A DNA stretch of 64,000 nucleotides from Psychrobacillus glaciei (GTDB taxonomy: Bacteria > Bacillota > Bacilli > Bacillales_A > Planococcaceae). Under the pieces are notes generated by a model. It was not told the origin of the DNA and searched no databases. It saw only the letters and a list, made by a program, of their open reading frames with translations. Shown piece by piece: positions 51,256 to 60,536 of this stretch. Each line of letters opens with the position of its first letter. The stretch's first letter is position 1. The stretch covers positions 3,868,001 through 3,932,000 of the forward strand of contig NZ_CP031223.1 of assembly GCF_008973485.1 (NCBI RefSeq), read 5' to 3'. Made by a program: the position numbers and the translations under genes.

Positions 51256-51800
51256 TTCAATTGGATACAACAGGCGGAAATGCAATGGTAGAAAAATTAG
51301 AATCCAAATGGAATTCATCACTGGAAGTACAAATCATATGGTAGATATGATAGAGCAATTAAAAGTGTCCTCCAATGAGATTAGTAGCATTATTAGTCTA
51401 ATAAAACAAATTGCGGAACAAACGAATTTACTAACGGTAAATGCCTCTATTGAAGCTGCCCCAGAGCTGGAGTTCATGGAAATGGATTCGCTGTAGTTGC
51501 ACAAGAAGTTCGAAAAGCTAGCCAAACAATCCAAAAGTTCAGTGTTAGAAATAACAAATCTTGTCCAAACTTCCACAGAACTTACAGATCAAGCGGTACC
51601 CACTATTTCTGATACTAAAAAAGTGGCACAATAGGACTCGACAGCTTCATTGAACCGCAAAATCGCTTCCACCAAATTCTTTATTCCATTAAAGAAAACA
51701 ATATACATATCCATCGAGTTGAAACAGATGTGACCGAGTTAGTGCAAGTTATTAAAGCCATTGGAAGTAACACAAAAAGTGGCGATTACTGCGGATAGGT
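51256..51800 (+). pseudogene. Decayed methyl-accepting chemotaxis protein, C-terminal part
   Basis: The stretch encodes pieces of the MCP signalling hairpin in shifting frames: [11 protein letters not shown], then [51 protein letters not shown]. An extra C then breaks the frame, and [41 protein letters not shown] and later RVETDVTELVQVIKAIGS follow in other frames with stops. The sensor, membrane and HAMP parts are missing. At least three lesions make it non-functional. It lies between the membrane-protein gene and the ABC permease gene. Confidence 0.85.
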
Positions 51801-51846
51801 TTCATCTAAGGCGACTCAACTATAAATAACTAAAGGAAGTGACCAA

Positions 51847-52917
51847 ATGTTTTTAGCTTGGAACGAAATTAATAAAAATAAATTACGTTTTACTTTAATC
51901 ATAGGTGTTTTAATGCTCGTCTCCTATCTCGTGTTTTTCTTATCTGGACTTGCAACTGGACTCGCTAGTCTAAATAGAGAATCAGTAGATAAATGGGACG
52001 CAACAGCAATTGTCTTAACAGAACAATCCGACAAGAGTTTACCGCAATCATTCATTACAACAGAAGAACTCGACCATATCGAAGGAAAAGAAACTGCTGT
52101 CCTTGGCCAATTAAATTCTATAGCAACAAATGGGGATTCAAAACAAAATATATCCCTCTTCGGTATTCATCCCGATGAATTTATCATGCCAAAAGTAATA
52201 GAAGGCGAAGTATTTTCAAGTGAAAATGAAGTTATTGCAAGTGATTCATTGAAAGATGAAGGTTTCAAAATTGGAGATACACTTAAATTATCTTCTTCAG
52301 ATGAAATCTTAAAAATCGTCGGTTTTACGGATAGCGCAAGGTTCAATGCAGCGCCTGTTCTTTATAGTGAACTATCTACTTTCCAAAAAGTAAGATTTGG
52401 CGACGCTGCTGAAGAAAGTAAAGACAAAATTAACGGGATTGTCGTACGCGGCGATGATATGTCCTCCATTTCTACTTCCAATAAGGACTTAGAAGTCATT
52501 GAAATTGAGACGTTCATTGAAAACTTACCTGGATATACTGAGCAAGCATTAACGTTGAACTTTATGATTTACTTCTTATTCGCTATCTCTTCTGTCATCG
52601 TGGCTATTTTCCTATATGTATTAACAGTACAAAAAATAAGCATGTTTGGCGTCATGAAAGCACAAGGCATTTCAAGTGAATACTTATCAAGATCTGTCAT
52701 TGCACAAACGTTCATTCTAGCAGTAGTTGGTGTAGTTGTCGGATTTATATTAACCCTTATTTCAGGAGCATTTTTACCAAGTGCAGTACCAGTTGCTTTT
52801 GATATTCCAACGATGATTATTTATGGCGTTGTTCTTATTGTTGTTGCTATTCTTGGAGCAGTATTCTCCGTATTAACGATTGTCAAAATTGATCCGCTTA
52901 AAGCGATTGGAGGGTAA
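51847..52917 (+). CDS. ABC transporter permease, FtsX/HrtB-like
   Basis: The 356-residue protein has the four-segment layout of MacB/FtsX-type permeases. The first segment is near residues 14-36, followed by a large extracytoplasmic domain (about 40-235) and three C-terminal segments (about 240-350). LTVQKISMFGVMKAQGISSEYLSRSVIAQ and the terminal IVKIDPLKAIGG closely resemble staphylococcal HrtB, which exports excess heme. AAAGGAAG precedes the start. The ATPase gene follows after 3 bases. The heme assignment is by resemblance only. Confidence 0.85.
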   Translation: MFLAWNEINKNKLRFTLIIGVLMLVSYLVFFLSGLATGLASLNRESVDKWDATAIVLTEQSDKSLPQSFITTEELDHIEGKETAVLGQLNSIATNGDSKQNISLFGIHPDEFIMPKVIEGEVFSSENEVIASDSLKDEGFKIGDTLKLSSSDEILKIVGFTDSARFNAAPVLYSELSTFQKVRFGDAAEESKDKINGIVVRGDDMSSISTSNKDLEVIEIETFIENLPGYTEQALTLNFMIYFLFAISSVIVAIFLYVLTVQKISMFGVMKAQGISSEYLSRSVIAQTFILAVVGVVVGFILTLISGAFLPSAVPVAFDIPTMIIYGVVLIVVAILGAVFSVLTIVKIDPLKAIGG

Positions 52918-52920
52918 ATC

Positions 52921-53622
52921 ATGGCTATTTTAGTATTAAAAAAGGTGAAGAAATCATTCGGAACTGGCCATAAACAAGTAGATGCACTGAAAGAAACAGA
53001 CTTCATCGCCGAAAAAGGAGAACTTATTGCTGTCATTGGTCCTTCTGGATCCGGTAAAAGTACTTTTTTAACCATTGCAGGAGGTTTACAAAGCCCAACT
53101 AGTGGAGAAATTATTATTAATAAACAAAACCTATCCGAATTAAATGAAAAGAAACGCTCTAAGGTTCGATTAAACGAAATCGGTTTTATTTTGCAAGCTT
53201 CTAATTTGGTTCCATTTTTAACAGTGGAAAAACATATGAAGTTATTAGACAATGTCAAAAAAGATAATATGACTAAAAAAGAATTAGAAAAGTTATATAA
53301 AGACTTAGGAATAAGTGATTTACGTAAAAAATATCCTGCTGATCTATCGGGCGGAGAGCGTCAACGCGTAGCCATTGCAAAAGCCTTGTATAGCAAGCCT
53401 TCCATTATCCTTGCAGATGAACCTACTGCCTCTTTAGACTCTAATCGTGCATATGAAGTGATGGGACTACTGAAAAAAGAAACGAAAAATAATAATACAA
53501 CCACTATTGTTGTGACGCACGATATACGCTTAATCGATTATTGCGACAAAGTGTATAAAATGACAGATGGTGTCCTAAGATTAGAAGACAATCTGAATGT
53601 GAAAGAGATGGAGTCTTCTTAA
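52921..53622 (+). CDS. ABC transporter ATPase, LolD/HrtA-like
   Basis: The 233-residue ATPase has Walker A GPSGSGKST (about residues 40-48), signature LSGGERQRVAIAKAL (about 140-154), Walker B IILADEPTASLDS and the H-loop VVTHDIRLIDYCDKV. FILQASNLVPFLTVEKHMKLL is characteristic of the MacB/LolD branch. It pairs with the permease 3 bases upstream. The photolyase gene starts 1 base after its stop, so the three may share a transcript. Confidence 0.88.
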   Translation: MAILVLKKVKKSFGTGHKQVDALKETDFIAEKGELIAVIGPSGSGKSTFLTIAGGLQSPTSGEIIINKQNLSELNEKKRSKVRLNEIGFILQASNLVPFLTVEKHMKLLDNVKKDNMTKKELEKLYKDLGISDLRKKYPADLSGGERQRVAIAKALYSKPSIILADEPTASLDSNRAYEVMGLLKKETKNNNTTTIVVTHDIRLIDYCDKVYKMTDGVLRLEDNLNVKEMESS

Positions 53623-53623
53623 T

Positions 53624-55031
53624 ATGAGAAAAATTATCGTGTGGTTTAGAAAAGACCTACGACTACATGATCATCCTGCATTATGGGAAGCAATACAACA
53701 AGGGATTGTCATCCCTATCTTTATTTGGTCGAAGGAAGAAGAACTAGAATATCAAGCGAGTGATGCCTCTTTATGGTGGCTCCATCACTCGCTACTTTCT
53801 TTTCGGCAACGACTTCCTCTTATAATTCGAGAAGGAAATACTTTAGAAATACTCCAAAACTTAATCGATGAGACCCAGGCAGATGCTCTTTTTTTTAATG
53901 AACGATATGAGCCCTCTATAGTGAGAAGGGATCAACAGATTGTAACTCAGTTGAAACTCCAAAATATTGATGTTCGTACCTTCAACGCACATCTACTTTA
54001 TTCTCCAAAGGATATGCTCAATCAAAAACAAGAACCCTATAAAGTATTTACATCTTTTTGGAAAAAAAGTATGCAGGTAACTGCCCATCGCCCATCGCCC
54101 AACGCCCACTCCCCATGCTTTCGAGATTTACAGGGAACCTCTAGAAAGTCTAGAAGTAGAAGAACTCACTCTAGTTACATCTTTGCCCTGGAATAAAAGA
54201 TTGAACTCATATTGGGAGCCAGGAGAACTAAGTGCTATAAAAACATGGGAGCAATTTCAAAGTGGAGATATATCTATTTACGATCAGATGAGAGATTTCC
54301 CTTTTAAAATAGCTACTTCTACTCTTTCTCCCTACCTAGCATGGGGAGATATTAGTGTTCGTTCTATTTTTTATTCAGTAATGAAGAATGATAGTCCGGC
54401 TACCCACACTTTTACTAAACAACTAATATGGCGTGAATTTGCTTATCACCAACTCATACATTTCCCTTCTTTCCCAACTAGACCTCTCCGTTTTAATTTT
54501 GAACGGTTTCCTTGGCAGAATGATGCAGAATCTTTCGAACGGTGGACAAAAGGACTTACAGGATATCCTCTTGTAGATGCTGGGATGCGTGAACTTTGGG
54601 AAACAGGTTATATGCATAATCGTGTTCGTATGGTAACTGCTTCTTTTCTGGTAAAACATTTGCTAGTTGATTGGAGAAAAGGGTATGAGTGGTTCCAACA
54701 CACACTCTTGGATTTTGATGTAGCTAATAACGCGATGGGATGGCAGTGGATCGCAGGCACCGGAATTGATTCGTCCCCCTACTTCCGTATATTCAATCCA
54801 ATTACTCAAAGTGAAAAGTTTGACTCAAGTGGAGCGTATATTCGAGAGTGGGTTCCAGAACTATCTAATCTTCCTGCTCCTTATATTCATCGACCATGGG
54901 AAGCACCAGATTTCATGCTAGAGGAATTGGATATAAGGATGGGAATAAAGTACCCACTGCCTATAGTTGAACATTCTCGGGCTAGACTTCGCGCATTAGA
55001 TGCATACAATACGATCAAAGGAACCAAATAA
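53624..55031 (+). pseudogene. phrB: Deoxyribodipyrimidine photolyase split by a frameshift at a heptamer repeat
   Basis: The N-terminal antenna-domain part (53624 onward: IVWFRKDLRLHDHPALWEAI, FFNERYEPSIVRRDQQI, YKVFTSFWKKS) and the C-terminal FAD domain part (PWNKRLNSYWEPGE, TKQLIWREFAYHQLI, VDAGMRELWETGYMHNRVRM, NAMGWQWIAGTGIDSSPYFRIFNP) are in frames offset by one. The break lies in five degenerate 7-bp units (54084-54118, CCCATCG twice, then CCCAACG, CCCACTC, CCCATGC). Removing one unit restores an open frame with no stop. Joined, it is a class I photolyase of about 466 residues that repairs UV dimers with light. Confidence 0.9.
54084..54118 (+). repeat. Five-unit heptanucleotide repeat in the photolyase gene
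   Basis: Consecutive 7-mers all start CCCA. The first two (CCCATCG) are identical, as expected from a recent single-unit duplication. Seven is not a multiple of three, so copy number decides the reading frame. Four units would be ON and five are OFF. Confidence 0.85.
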
Positions 55032-55124
55032 GAGTAATGAAAGCGTCCTCTAAGTGCATCTGGTCTTTACCTTTTCCAAAGTGCTTTGGACTAAACATTA
55101 GCTACACTATTGTAGGAGGAATTT

Positions 55125-55162
55125 GGCTCGTGAAGTGACTGCATCACTTCACGAGCCTTTTT
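55125..55162 (+). terminator. Strong terminator downstream of the photolyase
   Basis: Perfect 14-bp stem GGCTCGTGAAGTGA (55125-55138) and its complement (55144-55157) followed by TTTTTC. The gap 55032-55420 otherwise shows no convincing gene. Confidence 0.85.
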
Positions 55163-55419
55163 CGGTAATCTTGTGGCGGGTGTTTGTCCGTCGCCCTCTT
55201 GGAATATGTAAAGACTTGACACATTTGTTTTGGATAATGAGGAATAAGATGCTTTCTTACTCTTTTAAAGGCGGACGTAGATACAATTTCGTCTGCTCAG
55301 CACTTCTTTATCTATTAATGCTATCTATTTTTCTACAGGTTCACCAGCACTAATCATACTCACACAAAATCAGTTTAACTTTTTATAGGAAAGTAAAAGT
55401 AAAAACAATAAAGATTAAC

Positions 55420-55695
55420 CTATAATTTATTGGAGCGAAAGGTAGCGACACCTTGGGGAATAGCAAGCAAATCAATACCCCGGACGGAGCATAGCGTAAT
55501 TAATTTTTGCGACGAGCTTGCGCAGGAGCATATCTTTCTTGCGACGATTTTGCGACGAGCTCGCGCAGAAGCAAGCGAAGCGGCTTGATGCTTGCCTTCA
55601 GGAATGCGTCCGCCTGCAGCGGAAATCAAGCTGTACATGGGTTAGTAGGTTCATACTTAATTCACAAAATAGTCAAATTATCCAATAAATTATAG
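55420..55695. repeat. 276-bp structured repeat element with 15-bp terminal inverted repeats
   Basis: Perfect ends CTATAATTTATTGGA (55420-55434) and its complement (55681-55695) enclose a GC-richer interior. Its parts (TTGGAGCGAAAGG, GCGACGAGC, GCGTCCGCC-x-GCAGCGGAAATCAA) resemble a dispersed non-coding repeat common in Bacillaceae genomes. Two internal direct copies of TTTTGCGACGAGCT (55504 and 55548 region) show a tandem expansion. No protein is encoded. It may be a MITE-like element. Confidence 0.78.
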
Positions 55696-55774
55696 CCATA
55701 TTTTTCTCAATATTGTAGTAACTTGTGATAGAATGAATGATAAATTTATTTTTGCTAGTGAGGAGTGCTTTTAA

Positions 55775-56956
55775 TTGATTATCGAACCATCTAAAAAAAT
55801 GTCTATATTTGAACCAGCTATTTTCGGTGATTTAAAAGCAGCAGCCGCAGCTAAAAAGGCAGCAGGTTTTGACCTATATGATTTAAGTTTAGGTAGCCCC
55901 GATCTGCCGCCCGACGAAAAAGTTAGAAAGATTTTATCGGAGCAAAGCTACTCAGTAACTACATATGGCTACACATTAAGTGGCACAAAACGTTTTTGCG
56001 AAGCAGTAGCTGATTATTATAAACGGCGTACTAGTGTTACCATAGACCCTCAAACAGAAATTGTACAAACGATGGGATCTCAAGAAGGACTTGTTCATCT
56101 TCCATTTGCCTTTTGTAATGAAGGAGATTATGTGTTAACGACCAATCCTGGATATGTCGCGTACGATGCTGGCATTAAACTAGCTGGGGCAGTTCCATAC
56201 TATATGAATCTATTAGAAGAAAATAATTTTTTACCTGATTTAAATGCAATCCCAGATGAAGTGGCTTATAAAGCAAAACTAATGATTTTGAACTTACCAG
56301 GAAACCCTGTTCCTGCTATGCCAGATGCAACTTTTTTTGAAAAAGTCGTGGCATTCGCAAATAAATATAATGTTATTATTCTACATGATGCAGCTTATTC
56401 CGAATTCTACTTTACTGGCGATTCTCCAAGTAGTTTCCTAGCTACACCTGGAGCATTAGAAGTTGGAATGGAGATCAATTCTTTATCCAAAAGTTTTAGT
56501 CTTGCAGGTACACGGATTGCTTATATCGTAGGAAATGCGGAAATGATAAGTATAATGAAGCAGCTTAAATCGAATCTAGATTTTGGTATTTTCGGACCTA
56601 TCCAAGAAGCAGGAATTACTGCATTAAATAATGCGGAAGAAATTACAGATCGTTTACGAAAAGTTTTTGCGGAGCGACATAGAGTATTATCGCAAGGATT
56701 GGAAAGTATCGGTTGGACAGTCACACCTTCTACAGGTGGTATGTTTGTATGGGCAAAGTATCCATATGACATGCATGATATAGATTTTGTCTTTGAAGTA
56801 ATCGACCAAACAGGTGTCGTCATGGTACCAGGTACTGTGTTTGGTTCAGCAGGAGCTAGATTTGTTCGAGTTGCTCTAGTGCAAGATATAGAGATTCTAA
56901 AAAAAGCAGTTGAGCAGTTGAAAAAGTTAAAAATTAAAGTCCCTTCGCCAATTTGA
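55775..56956 (+). CDS. PLP-dependent class I/II aminotransferase
   Basis: The 393-residue enzyme starts with TTG nine bases after GAGGAG. The fold-type I landmarks are present: YDLSLGSPDLPP, TYGYTLSGTKRFCEAVADYY, LNLPGNPVPAM (the substrate-site Asn-Pro region), HDAAYSEFYF, and the PLP lysine in SLSKSFSLAGTRIAYIVGN (about residue 236). The pattern is close to LL-diaminopimelate or alanine/aromatic-type aminotransferases (DapL, YugH-like). The amino donor and acceptor are not determined. A terminator follows. Confidence 0.87.
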   Translation: MIIEPSKKMSIFEPAIFGDLKAAAAAKKAAGFDLYDLSLGSPDLPPDEKVRKILSEQSYSVTTYGYTLSGTKRFCEAVADYYKRRTSVTIDPQTEIVQTMGSQEGLVHLPFAFCNEGDYVLTTNPGYVAYDAGIKLAGAVPYYMNLLEENNFLPDLNAIPDEVAYKAKLMILNLPGNPVPAMPDATFFEKVVAFANKYNVIILHDAAYSEFYFTGDSPSSFLATPGALEVGMEINSLSKSFSLAGTRIAYIVGNAEMISIMKQLKSNLDFGIFGPIQEAGITALNNAEEITDRLRKVFAERHRVLSQGLESIGWTVTPSTGGMFVWAKYPYDMHDIDFVFEVIDQTGVVMVPGTVFGSAGARFVRVALVQDIEILKKAVEQLKKLKIKVPSPI

Positions 56957-56985
56957 TTAATGAATTTAAAAAATATGACCAATCA

Positions 56986-57028
56986 AAAACGCTTCTAAGT
57001 ATAAATCCTACTTAGAAACGTTTTTTGT
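56986..57028. terminator. Terminator between the aminotransferase and MATE genes
   Basis: The AAAACG-CTTCTAAGTA arm (56986-57001) pairs with 57009-57024, one mismatch, followed by a T-run. Confidence 0.8.
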
Positions 57029-57061
57029 TTTCTATTTTCAAAGCTGTATTGTTTAAACCGT

Positions 57062-58447
57062 CTAATTTTTACTTGTTCTTTTTTCATTCTCCTGAGGATG
57101 CACGAGAGCGAATCTCTCCCATCTTCTAGTTCTCCATCTGAAATACATAATTGTTGCTCTTGTCCATTCGTCAGCGGCGATTGCTAACCAAATTCCGGGA
57201 AGTCCCAAATCTAATACAAATACAAAAAAGTAACCTAGTGGCAAACTCATCATAACCATAGAAAAAGCGCCAATCACAACTGGAAAGCTTGCATCTCCTG
57301 CAGCTCGCAATGAGTTAATAATAACTATATTCATTGTACGCCCGGTTTCAAGAAACAGACTTAGTATTAATACAGACGCTCCAATCTTTATGATTTGCTC
57401 ATTACTTGTAAACAGCCCCATCAGTGGATATCGAAATATTGTTACAACCGTAACCATGACTAATGTGAAAAGTAGTGCCCACTTTACACTAAACCAAACT
57501 GACTTATACGCTTCGTCTTTTTCATTGGCCCCCACAAATCTACCGACAATGATTGCCGTTCCCATACCAATCGCAATGGCAAATAAATAAGTGAACATCG
57601 ATATATTTACCGCATATTGTCTAGCTGCTAAGGATTCTGCACCTAAATATGTCGCATAATACAAAAATACAATTTGGCAGCCTTGGTATAAAATCTGTTC
57701 AAATGCAGATGGCAAGCCAATTTTTAAAATCTTACGAATGTACTCTTTTGAAATTGTGAAATAGTAATGCACTTTCACACGATACTCCATTACTTGATAT
57801 AACAACCAGAAGAAAATAAGCAATGCAACAAATCGACTAACTACGGATGATATCGCTGCTCCTTGAACCCCTAATTCTGGGAAACCAAACTTCCCAAATA
57901 TCAATACATAGTTTCCAAAAACATGAATTATATTCATTCCTAATGAAACAAACATCGTCTGTTTTGTATATCCATGTACTCGAATAATAGCTGCTAAAGC
58001 ATTAATTATTGCTTGCAGGAAGATCGCTCCGCCAACAATCGACAAGTATTTATATGCATAGGCCAATACATCTGCCTGTAAGTTCATCGAAATCATAATA
58101 CTTTTAGAAAACAATATAAATCCTATACTTAGTACAATTCCAACTCCTAAATTTAATGTCACAGCTAATCCAGAAATTTTAGACGCTTCTATGTATCGCT
58201 TTGATCCTAAATACTGCGAAACAACAATCGCTGCTCCGTTTCCAACCACTTCTAATATTAATATAGCTATATGAATATACTGATTTGCTGCTCCAACACC
58301 TGATACAGCATCATCTGACAATGCACTAAGCATAAAGGTATCTGCAATACCCATTAACATAAACAAAAATACTTCTAGAAAAATAGGCCAAGTCAAATGA
58401 TATAAACTTAACTTTTCTCCTAGATCCTTTTTCTTACTAATTGCCAT
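57062..58447 (-). CDS. MATE family efflux transporter
   Basis: The 461-residue protein has 12 membrane segments in two homologous halves, as in MATE (NorM-like) exporters. LTWPIFLEVFLFMLMGIADTFMLSALSDDAVSGVGAANQ is the conserved first helix pair, and the corresponding GLPSAFEQILYQGCQ opens the second half. These proteins export cationic drugs by sodium or proton antiport. It is a single gene. The C-terminus EKRTSKN is basic. The substrate is unknown. Confidence 0.92.
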   Translation of the reverse strand: MAISKKKDLGEKLSLYHLTWPIFLEVFLFMLMGIADTFMLSALSDDAVSGVGAANQYIHIAILILEVVGNGAAIVVSQYLGSKRYIEASKISGLAVTLNLGVGIVLSIGFILFSKSIMISMNLQADVLAYAYKYLSIVGGAIFLQAIINALAAIIRVHGYTKQTMFVSLGMNIIHVFGNYVLIFGKFGFPELGVQGAAISSVVSRFVALLIFFWLLYQVMEYRVKVHYYFTISKEYIRKILKIGLPSAFEQILYQGCQIVFLYYATYLGAESLAARQYAVNISMFTYLFAIAIGMGTAIIVGRFVGANEKDEAYKSVWFSVKWALLFTLVMVTVVTIFRYPLMGLFTSNEQIIKIGASVLILSLFLETGRTMNIVIINSLRAAGDASFPVVIGAFSMVMMSLPLGYFFVFVLDLGLPGIWLAIAADEWTRATIMYFRWRTRRWERFALVHPQENEKRTSKN

Positions 58448-58608
58448 CTAAATTCCTTCCTTGCCTAGTTACTTTCAATCGGATGAATCTTACCATATAT
58501 GTAGTAATTCTAAAACAGCTATACAAACTAGTTTTGAATATTATAAAATGCAATGTGAAAGAACCCATTCAAATCATAGAAGCCTAGTTCTCATTCCAAA
58601 CTAAAAAA

Positions 58609-58641
58609 CGTTTGACTACAAATTATAGTCAAACGCCATAA
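58609..58641 (-). terminator. Terminator after the 120-residue gene
   Basis: Perfect 10-bp stem CGTTTGACTA (58609-58618) with its complement (58626-58635). The T-run lies on the minus-strand exit side. Confidence 0.8.
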
Positions 58642-58662
58642 TCTTTTTTAGTTTGGTGTTAT

Positions 58663-59025
58663 TCAATCAATACCTACATGCTTATGGATATATTCTTTCA
58701 ACGTGCCGTTTGAAAAAACCATTTCATTAATTAAAAGACTATCTTTTACATACGCTAATTTATTTCTTTCCGTCGCATCAGAGTTGATATGCAAAGTATT
58801 ATCCATATAAAGTATTCCTTCATTTGTAGTTCTTTCTTTTCCATCGTCCTGTGAATTATTAACTAATCCCTCCCTCTTCAAATCTTCCAAAGTTTTTGTG
58901 TATTCATTCTGCAAAGCATTTTTCAACGTATTCTCTAATTCTTGCATGGATGCTGCTTTTTCCTCTAAAAAGTTATAAGTGTAATAGGCAAGCAATACTT
59001 GTTCTTTTAAGGTCAATGTTCCCAA
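58663..59025 (-). CDS. Unknown 120-residue protein
   Basis: The start is TTG at 59025 after GGAGGAGG. The sequence (TLKEQVLLAYYTYNFLEEKAASMQELENTLKNALQNEYTKTLEDLKREGLVNNSQDDGKERTTNEGILYMDN) looks like a small helical domain followed by a winged-helix-like wing, perhaps similar to YjcQ-type proteins. No signal or membrane segment is seen. It has its own terminator. I cannot name a function. Confidence 0.65.
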   Translation of the reverse strand: MGTLTLKEQVLLAYYTYNFLEEKAASMQELENTLKNALQNEYTKTLEDLKREGLVNNSQDDGKERTTNEGILYMDNTLHINSDATERNKLAYVKDSLLINEMVFSNGTLKEYIHKHVGID

Positions 59026-59111
59026 TAGTAATCCTCCTCCGTATACCCTTTATATCCATTATTCCTTTTCTTACGTACGCTTAAACCTAGAATTTATTAA
59101 AGATAAAAATA

Positions 59112-59140
59112 GCTCGAATCTACTTTAGATTCGAGCCATA
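59112..59140 (-). terminator. Terminator after the 128-residue membrane-protein gene
   Basis: Perfect 11-bp stem GCTCGAATCTA (59112-59122) with its complement (59126-59136) and a T-run on the minus strand. Confidence 0.82.
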
Positions 59141-59166
59141 AAACTATTTACCAAACACAAGAATTT

Positions 59167-59553
59167 CTATTTTATAAGGAGCTTTCTAATAAATAAATCG
59201 AAAAAATAATAGAAAATGGAACAGATCATTCCACAAACTAAAATTGTCCACCCATACATAAAGAAGTCTGTATCCCAAAAAGGATAAAGACAGGGAATCC
59301 CAATGAAACCGATTCCGAATGCACCATGTAAAGCAAACATTACAAGTTCTTTCTTTTTTTCTCTCCTATTAGCAACCCGTTCCGCCCAGATGGAAGTAAA
59401 TATTCCATAAGTAAAGATGATCGGAGCAGATACAATACTTACACCTAAACATACCTCGAAATAGGTATCATAAGGTTGCATGAAAACGAGTGGTAAAACA
59501 AAAAAGGAAACTATTGAAGTGAGCAATGCTGCTAATAACTTTCTATCTCCCAT
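59167..59553 (-). CDS. Small membrane protein (UPF0715-like)
   Basis: The 128-residue protein has four membrane segments (about 6-22, 32-52, 72-90, 98-120) with a basic loop RVANRREKKKE between the second and third. It resembles the UPF0715 (YwlA) group of Bacillus, whose function is unknown, and this resemblance is weak. It follows the EamA exporter gene by 16 bases on the same strand and may share its transcript. Confidence 0.65.
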   Translation of the reverse strand: MGDRKLLAALLTSIVSFFVLPLVFMQPYDTYFEVCLGVSIVSAPIIFTYGIFTSIWAERVANRREKKKELVMFALHGAFGIGFIGIPCLYPFWDTDFFMYGWTILVCGMICSIFYYFFDLFIRKLLIK

Positions 59554-59569
59554 CTACTTTCCCCTTCCC

Positions 59570-60448
59570 TTATTCAAAAACAACCAATTGCTTATTCGGT
59601 TTTACTAAGGTGTAAATAATACCTCCAAAAATAAGCAGGATACCGATTGATTGTAAAATAGAAGGACGGAAATCTAATATAATTGTATCAAGTAATATTG
59701 CAACTACGGGATCCACAAAAACTAGAGCTGATATGACAAGGGTTGATAACTTGCGAAGACTATCAAAAAATAAATAATAAACGAACCCGGTATGTATCAA
59801 TCCAGTTCCTAATATGTAAAGCCAATTGGATATACTTAAACCATGAAACACATTAAAGTTCATAAATGGAAATAACATCAAAATGCCAATCGTCGTCTGT
59901 AAAAATGTCATGGCATACGCACTTAAGCCATTAATGCCTTTCCCAAGCAGCATTGTCATGGCATAGCACAAAGCCGATAGAAGTGCCCATACAAAACCTG
60001 AACCAAAGAAATCCGTGAGAGAAGTGAAGTTCTGAACACCGATAATGAGTATACTTCCGAGAAAGCACACTACAATTGCAAGCAATGATGTCATTGTCAT
60101 CTTCTCTTTTAAAAATAAGCTTCCTAATATCAACACAAATATAGGAGCTAAGTTATAAATAGAAATGGCAACGGTAATCGACATCTCTTCAAAAGCTTTA
60201 AATAAAAACACCCAATTTAACACTAAAAAGATTCCGCATATCATCGTTTGTATAACTTCACGCTTACACCAAGCTTCCACTTTATGTTGACCTGAGATAA
60301 ACCAACATAAGCCTAAAAAAAGAGTAGCGCAAATACAACGAACAAAAACTAATTCTGCCGCAGGAATTCCTGTCTTTCCTGTAAAAAAACCGATAGAACC
60401 GAAAATAGCCATCGATAAAGTCATTTTCAGCATTGCTGCTCCATTCAT
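59570..60448 (-). CDS. EamA/DMT superfamily transporter
   Basis: The 292-residue protein has ten membrane segments in two EamA repeats (about 5-140 and 150-285). Signatures are FGSIGFFTGKTGIPAAELVFVRC, ALCYAMTMLLGKGINGLSAYAMTFLQ and ALVFVDPVVAILLDTIILD. Members export amino acids or metabolites. It has its own promoter region upstream. The small membrane-protein gene follows after 16 bases. The substrate is unknown. Confidence 0.88.
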   Translation of the reverse strand: MNGAAMLKMTLSMAIFGSIGFFTGKTGIPAAELVFVRCICATLFLGLCWFISGQHKVEAWCKREVIQTMICGIFLVLNWVFLFKAFEEMSITVAISIYNLAPIFVLILGSLFLKEKMTMTSLLAIVVCFLGSILIIGVQNFTSLTDFFGSGFVWALLSALCYAMTMLLGKGINGLSAYAMTFLQTTIGILMLFPFMNFNVFHGLSISNWLYILGTGLIHTGFVYYLFFDSLRKLSTLVISALVFVDPVVAILLDTIILDFRPSILQSIGILLIFGGIIYTLVKPNKQLVVFE

Positions 60449-60536
60449 ATTAGTAAACCTCTCTTCTTTCGCAATAAATCTGAATACTTAAATTTAACCT
60501 TATCACTCTAGTTAATAAGTTTACAATAGTAAAAAT

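Noticed and set aside
55123-55353. 76-codon plus-strand ORF after the photolyase, with GGAGG upstream
   Set aside because: Its first part is the stem of a strong terminator and the translation has no recognisable pattern. It is most likely chance.
55420-55638. 72-codon minus-strand ORF rich in Ala and Arg
   Set aside because: It lies inside the 276-bp structured repeat, and its composition follows the repeat's GC-rich motifs.
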